A DNA stretch of 64,000 bases from Arthrobacter rhizophilus (GCF_026241105.1 NZ_JAPFFT010000018.1:1-64000), one strand, 5' to 3'. Counted from the first letter of the stretch, positions 18,066-26,648 are shown. Notes: a model not told the origin generated them from the letters alone. Translations and numbers: made by a program.

Positions 18066-19429
18066 GGCGCTGGTTCGGCACACTGGCCGGGCGCACGACG
18101 GCGGTGATCGCCGCCGTCGCGACCGTCGCCGTCGTTCTCGCTGGCCTTCTGGCCGCCCAGCTGGTGAACGCCACAGCCGTGGACGAAGCCAAGAAGTATC
18201 TCGCGGTCGAGGCCGATTCGCTCAGCAAACAAACGAGCCTCGGAAGCCTGCAGGACCTTCGCGCAGATCTGCTTACCCATGGCGCGAGGCTCGCGCAAAT
18301 CGGTTCCGATGGCCGCGTGACGGGCGGCGGAGCCAGGCTGGTGGATGCGAAGACTGTATCGGATGTTCTGGCCGGAAAGCCGGTATCCAGGACCGTCGAC
18401 GGTCCGCAGAACACTGTGGTCCTGGAGGCCCGGCCCTTGGCGGCCGGCGGTGGCGTAGTGCTGGCGCAGCCCGTGTCCGAAATCCGTGCGGCCGCCGCTC
18501 CCCTGCTGAGCCGCATGCTGCTCGCCCTCGCGGCCTGCCTCGTGTTCTCCATTGTCGCGGGCGGCCTGCTGGCGCAGTGGCTCAGCCGGCCGTTGGTGCG
18601 TACGGCCCAATCGGCCCATCGGCTCGCAGCCGGTGAACGTTCCGTGCCTGTGGCCCCCGGCGGACCGGCCGAAGTGATGGAGGTTTCGCGGGCCTTGGCC
18701 GCCCTCGACGGAGCGCTCCGGACCAGCGAGGGGCGCCAACGCGAATTCCTGCTCTCAATTTCGCACGAAATCCGGACGCCCCTCACGGCCCTTCGAGGCT
18801 ACGCCGAGGCCCTGGCGGATGGTGTGGTCAGCGGAGACGACGTAAGCGGCGTCGGGCGGACCCTAGTTGCCGAAACCAATCGGCTGGACCGATTCGTCCG
18901 CGATCTCCTGGAATTGGCACGGCTTGAATCCGACGATTTCCGCGTGGAACTGCAACCCGTGGACGCATCCTTGATCCTGCGCGAGAGCTGGCAGGCTTGG
19001 CAGGCTGTGTTCCTCCAAAACGGGATCACCGGACGGCTCGAACTGCCCTCAGGGCCTTTGCTGGTCCGTAGCGATGGCCAGCGGTTGCGCCAAGTGGTGG
19101 ACGGGCTGCTGGAAAACGCCCTGCGGGTGACTCCCGGGGGCTCTCCCGTTGTGCTCGCCGCATACCCCGCCGGCGGCGCGCTCACCGTGGAAGTGCGCGA
19201 CGGCGGACCGGGGCTCACGGAGGCGGATGCCGCCGTCGCGTTTGAACGCGGTGCGCTCTTTGCCAGATACAGCGGCGAACGGCCCGTAGGCAGCGGGTTG
19301 GGATTGTCCATTGCCGCAAGGATCGTGCAGCGGCTTGGTGGGCGCATCAGCGTGCGGACAGCACCGGAGGGCGGCGCGGCGTTCGTGGTGGAGTTGCCCG
19401 CCATTCCGGCTGACTCCAAGCAAACGTAG
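18062..19429 (+). CDS. HisKA sensor histidine kinase
   Basis: 455 aa. A short cytoplasmic N-terminus is followed by TM1 (TTAVIAAVATVAVVLAGLLA), an extracytoplasmic sensor of ~120 residues and TM2 (~155-180). HAMP comes next, then the H-box with His235 in SISHEIRTPLTALRGY. The ATPase domain has N-box LLENALRVTP, G1 DGGPGL and G2 GSGLGLSIAARIV. The GTG start overlaps the regulator stop. It should phosphorylate the upstream OmpR-type regulator. The sensor domain matches no family I recognise, so the signal is unknown. Confidence 0.92.
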   Translation: MRRWFGTLAGRTTAVIAAVATVAVVLAGLLAAQLVNATAVDEAKKYLAVEADSLSKQTSLGSLQDLRADLLTHGARLAQIGSDGRVTGGGARLVDAKTVSDVLAGKPVSRTVDGPQNTVVLEARPLAAGGGVVLAQPVSEIRAAAAPLLSRMLLALAACLVFSIVAGGLLAQWLSRPLVRTAQSAHRLAAGERSVPVAPGGPAEVMEVSRALAALDGALRTSEGRQREFLLSISHEIRTPLTALRGYAEALADGVVSGDDVSGVGRTLVAETNRLDRFVRDLLELARLESDDFRVELQPVDASLILRESWQAWQAVFLQNGITGRLELPSGPLLVRSDGQRLRQVVDGLLENALRVTPGGSPVVLAAYPAGGALTVEVRDGGPGLTEADAAVAFERGALFARYSGERPVGSGLGLSIAARIVQRLGGRISVRTAPEGGAAFVVELPAIPADSKQT

Positions 19430-19438
19430 ACTCTGCGC

Positions 19439-19840
19439 ATGGCTGAAGTTCCAGTGGGTTCGTTGCACCACGTAGAGATTTGGGTACCGCAAATCGACCG
19501 GGCTCAGGAGGAGTGGGGCTGGCTGCTGGCGGAGATGGGCTACGAACAATTCCAGGACTGGCCCGATGGCTGCAGTTGGAAACTCGGAGCCACGTACATC
19601 GTGATCGAACAGTCCGCGGCGCTCACCGGCAGCACGCACCGCAGGACGGAGCCCGGGCTCAACCACCTCGCGTTCCATGCAGGTACCCGGGAGAACGTGG
19701 ACCGGCTCCGGGAACTCGGTGCCGATTCCGGCTGGTACGAGATGTTCGAGAGCAAATATCCCCACGCGGGCGGCCCCGACCATTATGCCGCCTATCTGGT
19801 GAACACCGACGGCTACGAGGTTGAACTGGTTGCTGGCTAG
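19439..19840 (+). CDS. VOC-superfamily (glyoxalase-like) protein
   Basis: 133 aa, one vicinal-oxygen-chelate domain of two beta-alpha-beta-beta-beta modules. It starts LHHVEIWVPQIDRAQEEW and has GLNHLAFHA and GYEVELVAG at the expected metal-ligand positions (His, His, Glu). Enzymes of this fold include lyases, dioxygenases and resistance proteins; the substrate cannot be assigned. It follows the histidine kinase by 9 bp and may share its transcript. Confidence 0.8.
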   Translation: MAEVPVGSLHHVEIWVPQIDRAQEEWGWLLAEMGYEQFQDWPDGCSWKLGATYIVIEQSAALTGSTHRRTEPGLNHLAFHAGTRENVDRLRELGADSGWYEMFESKYPHAGGPDHYAAYLVNTDGYEVELVAG

Positions 19841-19855
19841 GGGGCCGGAGGGCCG

Positions 19856-20320
19856 CTATGACTCCGGGTTCTGGAGCCGGACTTTCAAGGCAGCCGTATC
19901 CACGCCCAACTTGTTGAGCAGGACCGCGGCCGGGTCGGGTTGCTGCCGCTCCAGCAGCGCGAGCAGCAGGTGCCGCGTGGTGATTCTGCGGGCTTTCTCC
20001 CGGGTGGTCAGTATCAAGGAGTCCTGAATGACCGAGCGGGCGGCCGAGGTGAACGTGGTCCGGCTGCTTCCCTTCGGCGCATTTAGCGGACCGAAGTCCC
20101 CCAGCGTGATGCCAACGGATTCCAGGGCCTCCTGGTCGAGGGCATCGAGCTGGGCGCGGGCAGACTCCAGGTCGGTCTCCAGAGTCCGGCAGCTTTCGGG
20201 GTCGTGGAGCAATCCCAGCAGCAAATGGTCCGTGCCGATTCTGCGGTCCCCACGGCGTTTGGCTTCCTCGGCACCAGCATGGACAGCGGTTCTCGCTTCG
20301 CCCGCAAATCGTTCAAACAT
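19856..20320 (-). CDS. Clp N-terminal-domain protein
   Basis: 154 aa. It carries the double Clp_N repeat (IGTDHLLLGLLHDP and ITTRHLLLALLERQ) found at the front of ClpA/ClpC, but no ATPase. The start at 20320 (MFERFAGEARTAV) has GGAAAGTGAG upstream. Stand-alone Clp_N proteins are thought to act as adaptors or decoys for Clp unfoldases. It lies 7 bp after the small HTH gene and is almost certainly its operon partner. Confidence 0.85.
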   Translation of the reverse strand: MFERFAGEARTAVHAGAEEAKRRGDRRIGTDHLLLGLLHDPESCRTLETDLESARAQLDALDQEALESVGITLGDFGPLNAPKGSSRTTFTSAARSVIQDSLILTTREKARRITTRHLLLALLERQQPDPAAVLLNKLGVDTAALKVRLQNPES

Positions 20321-20327
20321 GGCAAAC

Positions 20328-20531
20328 TCACTTTCCGTATTTGGCGTGGACCGACTGCCGGGAGACGCCCAAGGCATCGCCAATCTGCTCCCACGACCAG
20401 CCCTGCTCCCTAGAGAGAGCCACGTTAGTGGCCTCCACCTTTTCGGCCAGACGATGCAAGGCACCGACGGCGCGAAGGCCAATTGCCGGGTCTGTCGCCG
20501 GGATGTGGGAAGTCAGCTCATCACCATTCAT
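20328..20531 (-). CDS. Small HTH protein, partner of the Clp_N protein
   Basis: 67 aa from the ATG at 20531. A long helix (GLRAVGALHRLAEKVEATNV) precedes a helix-turn-helix with SWEQIGDALGVSRQSVHAKYG, like a MerR/sigma region-4 recognition unit. The first eight codons of the longer frame lie inside a 26-bp palindrome. The ATG at 20531 sits 6 nt after a -10-like hexamer, so the message may be leaderless. The protein probably binds the palindrome and autoregulates, in line with HTH/Clp_N pairs seen in actinomycetes. Confidence 0.8.
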   Translation of the reverse strand: MNGDELTSHIPATDPAIGLRAVGALHRLAEKVEATNVALSREQGWSWEQIGDALGVSRQSVHAKYGK

Positions 20532-20574
20532 GGTGTCAGTTTGAACTGACACCATGAGTCTGTCAACACAGACT
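20530..20574 (-). promoter_or_regulatory. Palindromic operator overlapping promoter and start codon
   Basis: ATGGTGTCAGTT (20530-20541) and its exact inverse (20544-20555) form a 26-bp palindrome with a 2-bp centre. A second dyad, AGTCTGT/ACAGACT (20557-20563, 20568-20574), adjoins it. On the minus strand a perfect -35 TTGACA (20566-20561) lies 17 bp before CAAACT (20543-20538), with ATG 6 nt later. The palindrome therefore covers the spacer, the -10 and the first base pairs of the HTH gene. Confidence 0.75.
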
Positions 20575-21105
20575 GACAGATTCTTCGTGGCTGAGAATTG
20601 ACCTGACCCGCCGTCGCATGGCGATCCTCGGCCACCGGCTCAAGCCCACCAAGCCCTCGCACTCCACGATGCCGCGCAGCCCGTTGTCGAGCATGTCCGG
20701 ATCCAGCTCCTCGAAACCAAGCCGGCGATAGTAGGGCGCATTCCACGCAACATCACGGAAGGTGGTCAGGGTCAGCCACGCCAACCCCTCGGCGTGTGCC
20801 CACTTTTCGGCGGCATCAAGCAACTCACTCCCGAGGCCTCGCCGCGCATGCGAAGGATGGACACTCAGTTGCTCCACATGCGCGTTGCCATCCAGGTACT
20901 CAAGCAGGAGATAGGCCACCGGGACGTCCGATGCGTCGGCAAACACCAACGCACCGCCGCGCGTTTGGAAGAGTGCCAACTCAGTGACGGTCAACGGCTC
21001 GTCATCAGCGATTGCGTCCATTCCGCAAGACCGGAAGATCTCGCCCGCAGCGAATTCGATCCCGCGCAACCGTTCCAACTCGTCCACGCGGGCCGCCCTG
21101 ATCAT
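20563..21105 (-). CDS. GNAT-family N-acetyltransferase
   Basis: 180 aa. It has the GNAT acetyl-CoA core: ALVFADASDVPVAYLLLEY (motif D/A strands), VEQLSVHPSHARRGLGSELL (pyrophosphate loop RRGLGS) and APYYRRLGFEEL (motif B). The substrate is unknown. Its start overlaps the stop of the SRPBCC gene (ATGA), and its 3' end runs into the -35 region of the HTH/Clp_N promoter, so read-through could feed that operon. Confidence 0.85.
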   Translation of the reverse strand: MIRAARVDELERLRGIEFAAGEIFRSCGMDAIADDEPLTVTELALFQTRGGALVFADASDVPVAYLLLEYLDGNAHVEQLSVHPSHARRGLGSELLDAAEKWAHAEGLAWLTLTTFRDVAWNAPYYRRLGFEELDPDMLDNGLRGIVECEGLVGLSRWPRIAMRRRVRSILSHEESVSLC

Positions 21106-21557
21106 GCGGCGGCCGCGTTGCTGGCGAGGTATCGATTGCGCTGTTCAATGAGGTTCCGCAGATATCTGCCAAGAACCGCTTTCTCCGCAAGCCGGCCCAC
21201 GACGCCGAAGGGCGCCGCGAACTCGACGCGATCGATCATGAGCGTCCCGCCGTCGTCGGGAATGAACTCATGGACGTGCCGGAAGAAGCGGAAGGGACCG
21301 CGCACTTGCTCATCGGTGAAGGATTCGGGGAAGTGAAACTGGGTGATGCGGCTGCTCATCCGCAAGGGTACGGCGAAATGCCAAGCCTGCCAGGTGACTT
21401 CGTCCCCTTCGGACAGCAGTCCGGACACCACGCCGGCCACGGCACGTTCCCGGGACTTGGCCATGGAACCGACGTGCGCTTCGACGTTCCGCGCGAGGTC
21501 AAATAGCTCGCCGGGCTCGCGTTGGACGTGGGTGTGGCAGGTGAACGACACGGTCAT
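21102..21557 (-). CDS. SRPBCC/START-like protein
   Basis: 151 aa, a ligand-binding helix-grip fold. It begins with the strand SFTCHTHVQREPGELFDLA and ends with a long C-terminal helix (GRLAEKAVLGRYLRNLIEQR) preceded by VEFAAPFGVVG. This looks like the cyclase/dehydrase-type SRPBCC family often annotated as cell-division inhibitor SulA-like or polyketide cyclase. The ligand is unknown. It is translationally coupled to the downstream GNAT gene. Confidence 0.75.
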   Translation of the reverse strand: MTVSFTCHTHVQREPGELFDLARNVEAHVGSMAKSRERAVAGVVSGLLSEGDEVTWQAWHFAVPLRMSSRITQFHFPESFTDEQVRGPFRFFRHVHEFIPDDGGTLMIDRVEFAAPFGVVGRLAEKAVLGRYLRNLIEQRNRYLASNAAAA

Positions 21558-21691
21558 GCTTCGATCCTGCCACTGTTTTCGAACCTGTTTCAGCGCCGAT
21601 CAGCAATCTTCCTTCGAAACACTCAGCAATGTTGTGACCCAGCTAATGGCGCGGATCTTGAGGTGCTGATAACTTCCGATGGTCGGCAGAA

Positions 21692-22786
21692 ATGATTGGT
21701 GGTGTCCCGTTGCGATCAATCATGGCCCATGCCCGCGCCCTTCATACCGTTCCGCCGGCAAGCAACGATCACCTGGCTGCGGTCCGGGTCGCGCTGAGCG
21801 TCGCAGTGCCCGCACTCGCGCTCCTGGCTCTTGGCCGGCCCGACCTCATCATCTACGCCGTGTTCGGCGCCCTGACCGGCATGTACGGCCGTGCCGAGTC
21901 GCACCAACTGCGGCTCAAGCACCAAGCGCAAGCCGCCGCCGTGCTCTTGGCCGGCGTCTCCGTGGGCACCTTCTTGTCCGTCTCCCATATCCATTCATGG
22001 GGATTGGTAGCTGTGGAGGCGCTCCTGGCAGGCGTAGGTTCGCTGTTCTCGGACAAGGTACGGCTCAAGCCCAACGGCCCCTTCTTCGGAATCCTGGCGC
22101 TAGGCGCATGCGCTTCCGTTCCGGCGACAATCCCCTTCTTTGCTGCGGTCCTGATCTGCGCAGCTTCGGCGGCGTTCTCCATGGTGGTTGGCTTTGCCGG
22201 ATGGCTCTTGCACCGGACCTGGGAACGCGGCGCCACCCGGGACATTCCGGCATTTAGCATGCAGCTGCGTCAAGCAGCCGGGGTCCACGCGGCCCGGTAT
22301 GTGCTCGCCGTCGGCGTGGCTGGCGCCTGCGGAGTTCTCACGGGCAGCGGCCACCCGCACTGGGCCATGGCTGCCGCCGCTGTGCCGCTTGCCGGGGCCG
22401 ACATGCCCAGCCGGCTACACCGCGGCATCCACCGCATCGTGGGGACGTTCCTCGGATTGGCGATTGTCGCCGTCGTGCTCTTTCCCGGACCGCTGTCCCC
22501 GCTGCAGTATTTCCCGGGACAAACCGCGCTCATCCTGGCCCTGATGGTGATCGGCTTCCAGTTCCCCACCGAGTTGTTCATGGCACGGCACTACGGCTGG
22601 GCCATGGTGTTCTTCACACCGGTCATCCTGCTCATGACCCAACTGGCGGCCCCCGCAGATCCTGGGGTGCTGGTCTTGGAACGCGGGGTGGAGACTTTCG
22701 TCGGCGCCGTGATCGGGATTGCTGTGGCGGTGCTGGTCCAGGCGCCCCGGCTTACTTCGCGGGGCGGCGGGGCGGACCTGCCGTAA
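21692..22786 (+). CDS. FUSC-family membrane protein
   Basis: 364 aa, about ten hydrophobic segments in two halves (21-150 and 200-355). The second half contains GHPHWAMAAAAVPLAGAD and RGIHRIVGTFLGLAIVA, the signature of FUSC/aromatic-acid exporter proteins (AaeB, YccS). It probably exports small aromatic or amphipathic compounds; the substrate is unknown. Start uncertain: ATG at 21692 or 21722, with no clear ribosome site for either. The 3' end overlaps the convergent dehydrogenase gene by 35 bp. Confidence 0.8.
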   Translation: MIGGVPLRSIMAHARALHTVPPASNDHLAAVRVALSVAVPALALLALGRPDLIIYAVFGALTGMYGRAESHQLRLKHQAQAAAVLLAGVSVGTFLSVSHIHSWGLVAVEALLAGVGSLFSDKVRLKPNGPFFGILALGACASVPATIPFFAAVLICAASAAFSMVVGFAGWLLHRTWERGATRDIPAFSMQLRQAAGVHAARYVLAVGVAGACGVLTGSGHPHWAMAAAAVPLAGADMPSRLHRGIHRIVGTFLGLAIVAVVLFPGPLSPLQYFPGQTALILALMVIGFQFPTELFMARHYGWAMVFFTPVILLMTQLAAPADPGVLVLERGVETFVGAVIGIAVAVLVQAPRLTSRGGGADLP

Positions 22787-23528
22787 GCTTCGCCGGCAGG
22801 ACGCGCGCGACGGCGGTGATCACCTTGTAGCGCTTCGTCGGGATGGATATCCCCTTACCCCGCTCGTTGTCTTCCAGCCCTTCCCGGACAACGCGCTCTG
22901 CCCTCAGCCAAAGAAAGCGCGGAGCTACCGATTTGTCCATGCCCATGCGATCGTGGAATTCCGTGTGGGTGAAGCCCGGGCACACCGCCGTGACCTTCAC
23001 CCCGTTGCCTGCATAGGCAAGGTTGGCCCAGCGGCTGAAGCTGACCTGCCAGGCCTTAGCCGCCGAGTAACTGCCGCGGTTCGCGAAGGCAGCAACGCTG
23101 GCGACGTTGATGATCCGGCCGGCCCGGCGGGCCAGCATGACTTCAAGGGCCGCGTGGCACAGCTCCAGAGGCGTCTGGACATGCAAACGCAAATGCCGTT
23201 TTTCGTCTTCCAGATCGTTCTTCTCGAAGGACTTCAGGAGACCAATGCCGGCATTGTTGACCAGCACGTCCACCGGCCGCGAAGCATCCCGCAACCGGTC
23301 CGCCACAGCCGCAACCCCGACGTCGGAGGTCAGGTCGGCGGGCAATACCTCCACCGAGATACTGAAGTCCCGTTCAAGCACCTCCGCGGTAGCCCGCAGT
23401 CGGCCTTCGTCGCGGGCTACGAGGACGAGGTGGTGGCCGGATTCGGCCAGTTGGCGGGCGAATTCCGCCCCAAGCCCGGCGGTGGCACCGGTGACCAAGG
23501 CTGTGAGTTCGTTGGCACGAGTTGTCAT
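22752..23528 (-). CDS. Short-chain dehydrogenase/reductase
   Basis: 258 aa classical SDR. Cofactor loop TGATAGLGAEFA (TGxxxGxG), DLTSDVG, structural NNAG in VLVNNAGIGL, catalytic Ser in NVASVAAF and the YSAAK active-site Tyr-Lys pair. The substrate is unknown; the family is annotated YqjQ/DltE-like. It ends inside the convergent FUSC gene. The 328-bp region upstream of it contains 11-bp tandem repeats and a hairpin. Confidence 0.88.
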   Translation of the reverse strand: MTTRANELTALVTGATAGLGAEFARQLAESGHHLVLVARDEGRLRATAEVLERDFSISVEVLPADLTSDVGVAAVADRLRDASRPVDVLVNNAGIGLLKSFEKNDLEDEKRHLRLHVQTPLELCHAALEVMLARRAGRIINVASVAAFANRGSYSAAKAWQVSFSRWANLAYAGNGVKVTAVCPGFTHTEFHDRMGMDKSVAPRFLWLRAERVVREGLEDNERGKGISIPTKRYKVITAVARVLPAKLTAGPPRRPAK

Positions 23529-23668
23529 GCGCCCAGACTAGTCCCGTCGGGCGGGGTGAATGTGCGTTTTACTGCCATCTTTCCGGCGGGCTGTCGCAAG
23601 AAGTCGTGGTGGCGGCGGACCTGATGATTCCCGCGCGTCCCACACAAAACGGACTCAATTTTTCGATA

Positions 23669-23717
23669 ACGGCCAGCGAACGGCCAGCGAACGGCCACCC
23701 ACTTAAATAAGTGGGTG
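23669..23717. repeat. 11-bp tandem repeats adjoining a 9-bp hairpin
   Basis: ACGGCCAGCGA is repeated head to tail at 23669-23679 and 23680-23690, with a partial third copy at 23691-23697. It abuts CACCCACTT/AAGTGGGTG (23696-23704 and 23709-23717, AAAT loop). The hairpin could terminate the minus-strand hypothetical gene; the 11-bp spacing is about one helical turn. Nothing else is recognised in 23529-23856. Confidence 0.6.
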
Positions 23718-23856
23718 TTGTTCGCGATTCGTGACGCGAAAAGTGAAACTAATTTTCGAGAGGCCAGATTGACCCCAAATGTTCCTGGTGAAAGGCGTTG
23801 GCCAAGGTCTTCGTGATGATGCGCGGTCCGCTGTATTGGCCAGGGGCGACGTTGAC

Positions 23857-24237
23857 TTAGGACTTCGGTTTGTGGAGTTCACGAAGGTGTGAACCGAGGT
23901 CTTCGGTGAAAATCGCTGCCGGCGGCTTGGCTTCGCCTGCTCCCAGCCACATCACCACAAGGTTCCCGGACATGGCAACCACCCCGGACACTCCGGCGGC
24001 CCGCAGCGCCCAGCCTTGAACGGCAGCGCCGTCGATTCGGATCACAACCGGTTCTGAGCTTGCCCGATCGAGGGCGGCGGCGAGCTGAGCTTCGTCCTCC
24101 GTCATGAGTTGCCAACGACCGAACGGAGACAGTTCTGCCGCCAGGAACGCCGCCAACCGGGCAGACCCTTGCCGGCCCGATACTGCCGGCTTCAACGTCA
24201 CCAGGCACTCCGGTGCCTCGCCGGTCCGCTCTGTCAC
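23857..24237 (-). CDS. Hypothetical protein
   Basis: 126 aa with a GTG start. Alternating hydrophobic and charged residues suggest a compact alpha/beta fold (strands around VVIRIDGAAVQGWALRA and GVVAMSGNLVVMWLG). No cysteines, membrane span or known motif. It precedes the dehydrogenase gene on the same strand but is separated from it by ~330 bp with a hairpin. An overlapping longer frame on the same strand has an implausible composition. Confidence 0.45.
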   Translation of the reverse strand: MTERTGEAPECLVTLKPAVSGRQGSARLAAFLAAELSPFGRWQLMTEDEAQLAAALDRASSEPVVIRIDGAAVQGWALRAAGVSGVVAMSGNLVVMWLGAGEAKPPAAIFTEDLGSHLRELHKPKS

Positions 24238-24555
24238 CGATCACTTCGAAATTCGTGACGACCACGGTACCGTGGCGGTTCGGCCGCGGGGCGGAGACGG
24301 AGAGCGGACGTACTCCCGGAGACGATGAACGCGCCGCGTACAAGCCGAACTCCTCCGACACGGCCAAAACTATTGCACGACGTGCGGCCCGACCTGCATC
24401 AGGGACGCTGGCCCGTACATTGATCCTCCCATGATTTGATTGTGCACCCGGGAAGGCCTCACGTGCGGGACCGGCACTACCGTCAGGGAATCCGGGCCGC
24501 CATGCCGACTTCGACTCATAGGAGTCACAGGCATCAGGCGCGGTGTCCGGCGTGT
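24238..24555. other. Intergenic stretch, nothing recognised
   Basis: About 320 bp between two minus-strand genes. It should contain the sigma-factor terminator and the promoter of the 126-aa gene. I find no strong inverted repeat, consensus promoter or RNA gene. Confidence 0.4.
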
Positions 24556-26226
24556 CTAGTGGAAAGTGTTGGTGAATGTCGTCGGTGCGATGCGCTGTCC
24601 GCTGAATTGATAGCTCAGGGTGGCGTGATCGGCGCCGCTGGAGATCATGGCGTCCAGCGTGAAGTCGAGGCTGTGGGGGTCGATGGATGACGTCGTGCAG
24701 CGGATATAGCCAGACGACTGGTCCGGGCAAGTCCAGCCGGCTGGCGCCAGGAGTTTCCCGGGGACGAATGCTGCCTCGGGTGAAAGGCTGAAGAGCGTTT
24801 CGCCCGTGCTCGGCGTGCCATCGCCCTGCAGCGAGAAGGCCACGTCGATCTGACGCTCGGGCTGCCCTGTGCCTGGCTGACTGCCGAAGGAAGCCGAGAC
24901 GGTTTGCTGGGGCGGCGCCGTGGTGGAAGGTTGCGGAATCGGAGTTGCGATGACCGTTGGGGAGTGTTGTGGAACGGGGGGTGTGACAACCGCTGCGGAG
25001 CTGATCGCCTTGGCTGTCTTCTGCGTCACGGGCACTGCCGCGGGTGCGGTCCTCTGAGGGATCGGCGCGGCAACGGGCGCGGGCGCGGGCGCGGGCGCGG
25101 CAACGGGCGCGGGCGCGGGAGGCTCGGGCGCCGCTATGGCGGGCGGGTCCGACGTCGGGACCGGGCTTGGCAAGGGTGCCGACAGTGTCGGCGCGACTTC
25201 CGGCACCGACCTAATGGCCGCCGTCGCGCTGCTCGCAGCATCGGCTGCGACGATAGGCGCAGTCTGTCCGAGCCTTAGGAAGACCCCCGCGATCGCGAGG
25301 CCGGCCAAGACCAGCGCGGCGACTGCCATCTTCCAGATGACACTCCCCGGCCGCTTTCCGGCTGCCGTCGGATCGCCGACTCCGGGGGTCAGCGCCTCCG
25401 GGGGAAGGAAACCGCCAGCCACCGCCGGCGTGAAGACCACCCCGGCCACCAGCGGGAAGACAGCTGCCCGCATGCCTGCCTGGACGTCGTTGAGTTCCAC
25501 CAGCACGGCCGTGCACTTCGGACAGGTCTCCAAATGGGCCTCGACCTTTTCGCGCGACGTACGTTTCAAGCCGTCGCGGGCATACTTTCCGAGCTGGCTT
25601 GAATACTCGAAGCATGAGTCGTCACTGGCCAGGCTGATGTGATTCTGCAAATAGGCCTGCCGAAGTCCCTCACGGGCCCGGATCGCAAGCGACGAGACTC
25701 CGTTCGGGCTCAATCCGATGAACGGCGCGGCTGCGGCAGGCTTCAGTCCTTCGATGTCTACGTGCCAGAGCACGGCCTGCCAGCGCTCCGGAAGAGAGGT
25801 GAAGGCCTTCGCCATGGTGCTGGACTCAAAGGCCTCAAGGACCCCGTCCGCGTCAACGGCAATGGTGTCCAAGCTGGACTCGTCCCCCACGGCCAGTGTT
25901 CGCCTGGCCTTCCGGTTCCGGTCGTGGGCAATTCGCCGCACGGCGGTCAGGAGATAGGAACGGAAGAATTGGTCCGGGCCCTTGCCTTCGGTGAGGGCTT
26001 GGAAAATCGAGGCGAATGCCTCGGAAACGACGTCGTCGGCGTCACTGACATTGTCCGTTTGGGTGCGGGCAACATACTGGGCAGCTGCCGCGTGTCGCCG
26101 GTAGAGGACATCGAACGCGGACGCGTCACCCCCACGCACCATCGCCATAATTTCGGGGTCGCCGTGGGTCTCTGCATCCCAGGACGGGCGCGAGCCACGC
26201 GACCCAAAGTCAGAATCCTGCTCCAT
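24556..26226 (-). CDS. ECF sigma factor fused to a zinc-finger and membrane anti-sigma-like extension
   Basis: 556 aa. Residues ~25-195 are an ECF sigma factor: region 2 with YRRHAAAAQYVAR and DADDVVSEAFASIFQAL, region 4 with LPERWQAVLWH and GLSPNGVSSLAIRAREGLRQAY. Residues ~226-238 hold an HxxxCxxC anti-sigma zinc motif (His231, Cys235, Cys238). One hydrophobic segment spans ~298-316. A Pro/Ala-rich stalk (~340-450) and a ~100-residue exported C-terminal domain follow. Sigma and its restraint are thus on one polypeptide anchored in the membrane, resembling actinobacterial ECF classes with large C-terminal extensions. No separate anti-sigma gene lies nearby. Confidence 0.85.
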   Translation of the reverse strand: MEQDSDFGSRGSRPSWDAETHGDPEIMAMVRGGDASAFDVLYRRHAAAAQYVARTQTDNVSDADDVVSEAFASIFQALTEGKGPDQFFRSYLLTAVRRIAHDRNRKARRTLAVGDESSLDTIAVDADGVLEAFESSTMAKAFTSLPERWQAVLWHVDIEGLKPAAAAPFIGLSPNGVSSLAIRAREGLRQAYLQNHISLASDDSCFEYSSQLGKYARDGLKRTSREKVEAHLETCPKCTAVLVELNDVQAGMRAAVFPLVAGVVFTPAVAGGFLPPEALTPGVGDPTAAGKRPGSVIWKMAVAALVLAGLAIAGVFLRLGQTAPIVAADAASSATAAIRSVPEVAPTLSAPLPSPVPTSDPPAIAAPEPPAPAPVAAPAPAPAPVAAPIPQRTAPAAVPVTQKTAKAISSAAVVTPPVPQHSPTVIATPIPQPSTTAPPQQTVSASFGSQPGTGQPERQIDVAFSLQGDGTPSTGETLFSLSPEAAFVPGKLLAPAGWTCPDQSSGYIRCTTSSIDPHSLDFTLDAMISSGADHATLSYQFSGQRIAPTTFTNTFH

Positions 26227-26291
26227 AGCAATCCAGTGTGACAGCAGTTTGCATGTGACTTGAACCTACGCCGGTCCCGGCTGTGCCCTGA

Positions 26292-26648
26292 CTATTCGTT
26301 GTCCGGCTCCCCCACCGGCGGTTCCGGCGGCCAATCGACGTCGAGCTCGTAGCCCTCATGATTGCGCAGATAGGCGGCGATGAACGGGCAATGCGGAATG
26401 ATCCGCTTGCCGGAGGCCACTACATCGTCCAGGGCAAAGTGCGCCAAGACCTTGGCCAGTCCGCGGCCCTTGAACTGCGGGCGGGTCTCGGTGTGCAGGA
26501 AGTCGATGTGGCCAGGCTTGTCCATGAACTGGGAGATCACGGCCACTTCACCGTCAACCAGAAGCTCGTAGCGGTGGAATTTGTCGTTCCTGACCGTTGT
26601 GACGTCCGGGCTGAACGACTCTGCGGTTGAATCCGTGAACTCAGTCAT
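26292..26648 (-). CDS. GNAT-like acetyltransferase (YjdJ/COG2388 type)
   Basis: 118 aa, the short single-domain GNAT variant. RYELLVDGEVAVISQF leads to the core HTETRPQFKGRGLAKVLAHFALD (acetyl-CoA loop KGRGLA) and IIPHCPFIAAYLRNHEGY. I start it at the ATG at 26648, which overlaps the stop of the acyltransferase gene; the frame is open further up but inside that gene. Proteins of this type are poorly characterised; the acceptor is unknown. Confidence 0.82.
   Translation of the reverse strand: MTEFTDSTAESFSPDVTTVRNDKFHRYELLVDGEVAVISQFMDKPGHIDFLHTETRPQFKGRGLAKVLAHFALDDVVASGKRIIPHCPFIAAYLRNHEGYELDVDWPPEPPVGEPDNE

Noticed and set aside
23879-24730. 283-codon minus-strand frame overlapping the 126-aa gene
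   Set aside because: Out of frame with the more protein-like 126-aa product, and its C-terminal half is Arg/Gly-rich shadow composition.
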